Assembly: GCA_001599935.1 (NCBI GenBank) | Contig: BCIJ01000006.1 | Span: forward strand, 1-64,000 | DNA: 64,000 nt | Origin: Holtermannia corniformis | Taxonomy: Eukaryota; Basidiomycota; Tremellomycetes; Holtermanniales | Reading direction: 5' to 3' | In this document: piece by piece, positions 59,152 through 64,000 of the stretch | Numbering within the stretch: the first letter of the stretch is position 1 | Layout of the letters: each line of letters opens with the position of its first letter | Made by a program: the position numbers and the translations under genes | The notes under the pieces: generated by a model | Database searches by the model: none | Told to the model about the DNA's origin: nothing | What the model saw: the letters and a program-made list of their open reading frames with translations, nothing else

Positions 59152-60893
59152 TCATGGAGGTATCATGACCCTTGCTGCATGCTCGAAATGCGCCAAGTCC
59201 TGGTCGCGCTTTGACGCGATCTTGCGCAGCAGCGACTGCTCCAACCCATCTGCGCATACAGGACAGAAGGCTATGGGCAAAGTCAGTAGGCAACCCTTGA
59301 CTTCAATCGGAGACCTACTCGGGTGGTTGACCTTGCGCATGAGGCACTCCTCGTTTGTCTCGCATCCAGTAAGCCAGTGGTTGACGCTCATCGGATGTAC
59401 GTACTGGTCGTAGGGTCATTGTACCGTCCAGCGCGAATGTAGGGAATGCTCCAATCACACCAGGCGTGGCATTGAATCTAGACATTTGGATCAGCCTGGC
59501 ACAGCGCGACGTGAACACGTACCTGCCGTAACCACCGTACTCGATTATTTCTACACTGCCAAGCAGCCTGCCGCCGGGTCCTTCGGCGCACTGCTTGCCT
59601 TCATTGGTCAACTCGAAACGCAGCGTACTTTCTCCAGGAGCCAGTCCGTTGAGAAGCTCGACTTCTATCCAAGTCCGATCGTATGCGCCCTCCCACCCCG
59701 CAGGGAGATTGTATGGTACCGGCATGTTGTTCAACCAAACAGCCAGATGCGACGTCGACGGGATCGAGGAGACTGAAAGGCGGAGCATGGCGGACGGGTA
59801 CGCTTTGGGAATACCTTGCTTGTCATTGGCGGACTGGAAAGAGACAGTGAAAGAGGCTGTGGTGAGATTGTGCCATCTATATACTGTGAGCGCAAGGATG
59901 TGTGCGTAGGTTGACCTGCGGATAGATCTGCAGGGGGACCTTTGCATCTTCGATGCGAGGCGCCGATGACAAATATGACTTCCAGCTCAAGTTGCTCAAA
60001 TGCTCGGGTGCATCAGAATTAACGCCAAAGTATGCGAACCCTGTTCCCTCGATCAGCATTACCATTGCTGAATGTCGTACTGACCTCCTTCGTACTCTTC
60101 ACCGACGGGAATGAGACTATGGCCAAGCTCATGCCGCAACACCAGAGGTCCGTTGAGGATGGATGCAGTGATGATCCTATAATAGTCAGCATAACGAGAA
60201 CTGTACGAAGGCGCGACGAACGTGAATTTGCCGCCGAGACCGCCATAAGACGGGTCATTGCCTGAACGCAATCAGCACTGAGCACTTCGAGAACCAGCTC
60301 AGTCCCACCTAGGATAATCGGTTGATCACAGCCACCGGCGCCTTCCGTATTGATCCGCCAGTAATCGCACACTCGGTGTGCTCTATTCTTGTGTTTCATC
60401 AGGACGGCTCGCAACTCTGAGCCAGGACGATAGAGCCCAAACGCCGCCCCTTTCAGCGGCTGCGAGTGAGTACCGACGCCATCCTGATGATGATCAGTCT
60501 TTGTCAGATCCCGCTGAGGATCCTCACGAGCTCTGACGCCACGAAGACGCCAAAGACGTTCAAAAGGTGCTTGACGTGACTCATAGCTCCGCCTTCAGAA
60601 ACTATATCGTCGGTGAGGACCTGAGCATCGTGAACGAATTGGGTTTCATTGGTATCTGTGCGCCATCAGCAAGTATCAAGCTGCACATGATTTCTGACGA
60701 ACAGCCGTCCGCGAAGAACGCTAGATTCCAACGTTCATCTCTAGGTCCCGAGACGGATAGGGGATGTAGCCGCATGTCCGGCAACTGTTCAGGTCCATGT
60801 CCGTTTGTACCTTTGAAGAACATGGCCTGTTCGAGTGCCAGAGCCCCCGTGAAGGCCCATAATACTGCAGCAAAAGTAGTCAATGCCCACATG
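59152..60893 (-). CDS. Secreted M64 (IgA-peptidase-like) metallopeptidase
   Basis: Start MWALTTFAAVLWAFTGALA is a signal peptide. Spliced exons give FFADGYTNETQFVHDAQVLT, GAMSHVKHLLNVFGVFVAS, AAFGLYRPGSELRAVLM, CDQPIIL, PSYGGLGGKFTFVAPSY and the zinc motif LRHELGHSLIPVGEEYEGG. YFGVNSDAPEHLSNLSWKSY, a beta-rich domain (LAVWLNNMPVPYNLPAGWEG) and the C-terminal CLMRKVNHPTFCPVCADGLE follow. HExxH with the following GEEY is the M64 signature. Fungal members are secreted peptidases with unknown natural substrate. About 480 residues and eight or so introns. Antisense 3' UTR overlap with the pseudouridine synthase is expected. Confidence 0.9.
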
Positions 60894-61021
60894 ACTGCTC
60901 GGTACCAGACCAAAGAGCCCGAACCAAACAACCGTCAACTGCGGCGGAGCTAGCGACGTGCAAGCAAGTGTCTAGCACAAAACCGGGCGTGGGTCTTAGG
61001 GTAGCATATCACAAAGTATCT

Positions 61022-64000
61022 CTACATGATCACACAGCTCTTCTTGCTCTCCTTGACAGCCTTATCTTTACCAGAGCCCGTACGGCTTCCGCTTTGCCTC
61101 TTGAGTAGATCGGCTGGCCTCCGGCCGACGGCGCCCGGGCCAGGCGTGGAAGCAAACTCACCTTGACCTTGTTCGAGCGAAGGTCTTGCATTAGGCGCAG
61201 AGGGTGAGCCGTTGCGATCACCTTGTACGTGTACCCACCCAAGGTTGGATGCAGTCGATGATACGCGCTGACGAGGTTCCGTGGGTGCTGGCGCTGGTGG
61301 TTGAGCGGGCGTTGCAGCCGATGACGTTCTGGAACGGTCGCCCGAAAGTTGCTGAGCCGATTGCTGGTCTTCTTCTGCCTGAAGCAGACGGGCGAGTCTA
61401 AGTGACAGGTCTATCAGTCCCGAGAGTGACCAGTAGCTCGCCGTCTTCGCCAGAGCCCGCCCAAAGTTGCCATTCATCTTGACTTCTTGTCGCGCGACCA
61501 CAGAGTTACCAGCTCCGGACACCTCTCCATTGTCGACGTGATCGCGAGCAGGAGAGGAGGAAGTGACTGACGCTGCGTCCCCATCCACATGCAGCTCTCC
61601 TTCAACATCTTCCCCTCGGTCTCGCCGAGCCGTGACGCGAGCGGCATGGTCCGCTGACAGTCCGGCGTACTCTCCGCCACCCGGCGCGCTGCGAGTAAAG
61701 TCACCAGTGACAAATGTGGATGCTGCTCCGTCGAGGTCGACCAGGCTTTCCCAAACTACCTCGGGCTCGGTTGCAAAGCTCGCGTCGGTGACGAGCTGGT
61801 AGAGCAATGCGTCTGATGCGTCGTCGGGGCTGCGATCTTCCGCAGGTGACGCTGGCGGACGTCGGTACAAGACGCTCAGGTGTGAATTGCGGAAGAACTG
61901 CAGACAGTCAGTCCAGCATCCATCGAATCACCTCGTACTTGCAGCAACGATAGAGCCCTGCTCAAGCGAGGACGTCAATGAAAACAGCCCGGCATATGTG
62001 ATCTGCGTTGCCGTCGACTGGATAAAGGCATCGACAGCGCGCGCTAAGCGGTATGAGCACTGCATCTTGCCGCAATGCGGTCAACTCACAGTCCCTAATG
62101 AGCTGTAGCTCTTGCTCAGTCTTATTGGCCTTGTCCTGCACTTCCAGGCCGGCAACAATGGCCATCTGAGCTCCATCATACGTCTCAGCGTGGGTTACAG
62201 CATTGTAATCCGAGCTGTCCTTGTCCGCAACCCAGCCGTGAACAAGAGGCACCCCGCAGCGCTCGAAGATGGCCAGTTCCCCGGCGTCACCCGTGCCCTT
62301 GAAGGACCAAATATCGCGGAAGGCGATATCGACGTGGAGACCCTGCGTCATGGACGGTAAGATAGACAGGGCAGATTCAAGGGAGAGAGAAGTCTTGTCA
62401 GATGGTCTCGAGATCAAGAAGTCAGCTATGAGTGCCGAGAGGTAGCGGTAGTCGACGACTTGACGGGATTGGGGCGTGATGTGGATTGAACCTCGCAGGA
62501 TTAGAATGTTGGCTGCAATCGTTTAGCCTTGCATCGTCAGCCTCCTTGGACTCACCTAACGCAAGCAAACTGCATGGCCCATTTGCGTCCTGAATGAGGA
62601 TCTTGGCGGTCCTCCTCTCTCCACCAACTCGTGGATCCGGCCAAGTAATCTCCTTGAGCTGCCAGGAGCCCTCTCCGCTCTGGGGCGTAGCAGGTGACTG
62701 AGACTGCGGCGCATCTACGACAGAAGCTGAAGCCGGTCGCTCTGAAGGCACCGTCCCTTGATGCTCGTTAGAGTCTGACTCAACGACTGGGCATCCTCTT
62801 CAGCTAATGACAACAAGTGCGGGGAGATTTACCTGAAATAGATGGCAACTCGACTGAAGGCTGCGTTGCCTCCGTTGTGTCATGCTCGACAGCGAGGCCG
62901 AGAACGGGAGTTCGTCCAGTCGGTAAAGATGTAGCTGCGGCCTCGTCGCTACTCTCGGCAGTGCCAGTGATTGGTGGGAGAGATTGCAGCTGAGTCTTCA
63001 GATTCCGGACCTCCTTTGTGTTGGACGACTGAGACTCGACTGCAGGTTTGATCAGGGAAGCATCACCAGAGCTTGAGTCTGATCCCGCCGATCAGCTTTG
63101 TCATTGCATCTCACGAGAGACTCGCCTTGGTGATCCACAGTTGCGAGGCGATCCGATAGATGAGATTCATCTCGTAACGGTGCCTAATAGAACAGGACAA
63201 GGATAACGGCAAAAGCAAGCACGAGATCCAACGTCAATGAACGTTCACGCGTCACAGGTTCAGAAGCAAGCACCTCTTTGTCCATCTCCTCGTTGTCTGG
63301 CGTTGCCGATGGCTGTTCTGCGGTGACCGACATCGCCTTGGCGGCCGCGTCGCCTTCCTCTTGACTTGTGTCTTGGCGGGGCTCCTCGGGGAAACCGGCA
63401 TCCCGATCGAGGTTGTCGGCTGGAATGGGTCCGGCAGGCTCTGAGGCTTCTGTTGATGAAGACACCCCCCGGTCGCCGAGAGCCTGAGCAATTGGCGATG
63501 CAGATGCTACTTCAGGTACCGCGACCGGTGCATCTTCGACCACAGCAGCAATTGTTGCTGCGTCAATACCGTCAGTATCCCTCGTCAACATCATTATTCG
63601 GCTTACCTTGGACGAGGTCCACTCCGACACCACCATCGCCCTCCAAGGTATCCGGTCCTGCGGCGACTTCGACGCCTGTGGACTTGGACGCCTTTGGCAA
63701 AACGTTCACACGGAGACCGCGATCCGAACTGCCAGCGACGGTGGCTTCTTCGTGCGAAGCGGGTATGTCGAATTGCTCGACAGGGTCGTTCGACGGCACC
63801 ATGACATCCGTCGCGATATCCGGCGACAAGACTTGAGTAGCCAAACTCTCGTCCGACTCTTCTGCACCCTTCAGAGTGTGTTCATCATCGCCAGCCGTCT
63901 TCGAAGTGTGGCCTTCTGAAATTCGCGCTGCTGCGCTGTGCACCTCGTAGTCGGTCTCTTTGGGTGCGGATTGAAGCACAACGTCGCGCCCATCACTCTC
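61022..64000 (-). CDS. MINDY-family deubiquitinase, 5' end beyond the window, CAAX terminus
   Basis: The visible 5' part is a long acidic, disordered stretch. The catalytic domain begins KEITWPDPRVGGERRTAKIL and IQDANGPCSLLAL, whose Cys is the MINDY nucleophile. LSALIADFLI, GLHVDIAFRDIWSFKG, ELAIFERCGVPLVHGWV (the active-site His region), DYNAVTHAETYDGAQ and TASLT-type FIQSTATQITYAGLFSL follow, the order seen in MINDY-1/2. The C-terminal third is disordered and ends KKSCVIM, a CAAX prenylation box. MINDY enzymes trim long Lys48-linked ubiquitin chains. One intron (63079-63125) needs a GC donor. The gene runs off the right edge, so the start is not seen. Confidence 0.88.

Overview
The window looks like nuclear DNA of a basidiomycete fungus, probably a compact dimorphic or yeast-like one. 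Genes sit about 1.5-2 kb apart on both strands. Nearly every gene is broken by 38-60 nt introns with GT-AG ends and a CTGAC-type branch site just before the acceptor. Several families point to basidiomycetes: a PriA-type secreted cysteine-rich protein, a copper-fist regulator and a YANK-type AGC kinase. Exon models below were built by hand from splice motifs, frame continuity and family conservation. Species cannot be named from the sequence.

Layout. 1-4.1 kb is repeat-rich: a degenerate ~150-bp tandem repeat with ambiguous bases, the 3' end of a Ty3/gypsy element (integrase plus chromodomain), a decayed gene and two families of short palindromes. 4.2-9.2 kb: MDP-1 phosphatase, a flavin monooxygenase and a BTB protein. 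10.4-19.1 kb, all forward: a Gly/Met/Tyr-rich micro-exon gene, CFIm25, a copper-fist factor and a PriA-like protein. 19.3-33.3 kb: amine oxidase (DAO family), an unknown gene, SUN-domain protein, AT-hook protein, a large RDEL-ended protein, LTO1 and VPS60. 33.6-35.7 kb: CCT4. 35.9-38.5 kb: five small genes, four or five of which look like members of one unrecognised family. 38.6-47.1 kb: V-ATPase proteolipid, Gfa-type protein, a cysteine-rich unknown, YANK kinase and proteasome beta1. 47.3-56.9 kb: two conserved unknowns, an SFP1-like factor, a decayed methionine-type permease, a C2H2 gene and a second pair of small paralogues. 57.0-64.0 kb: Pus9-type pseudouridine synthase, M64 peptidase and a MINDY deubiquitinase that runs off the right edge.

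Most genes are housekeeping (protein folding, proteasome, ESCRT, V-ATPase, mRNA 3'-end formation, nuclear envelope), and no pathway cluster is evident. The parts worth a second look are the 35.9-38.5 kb small-gene array, the 55.7-56.9 kb pair, the GC-AG introns, two introns over 1 kb in a genome of ~50-nt introns, and the palindrome clusters at 2.0-3.8 kb.
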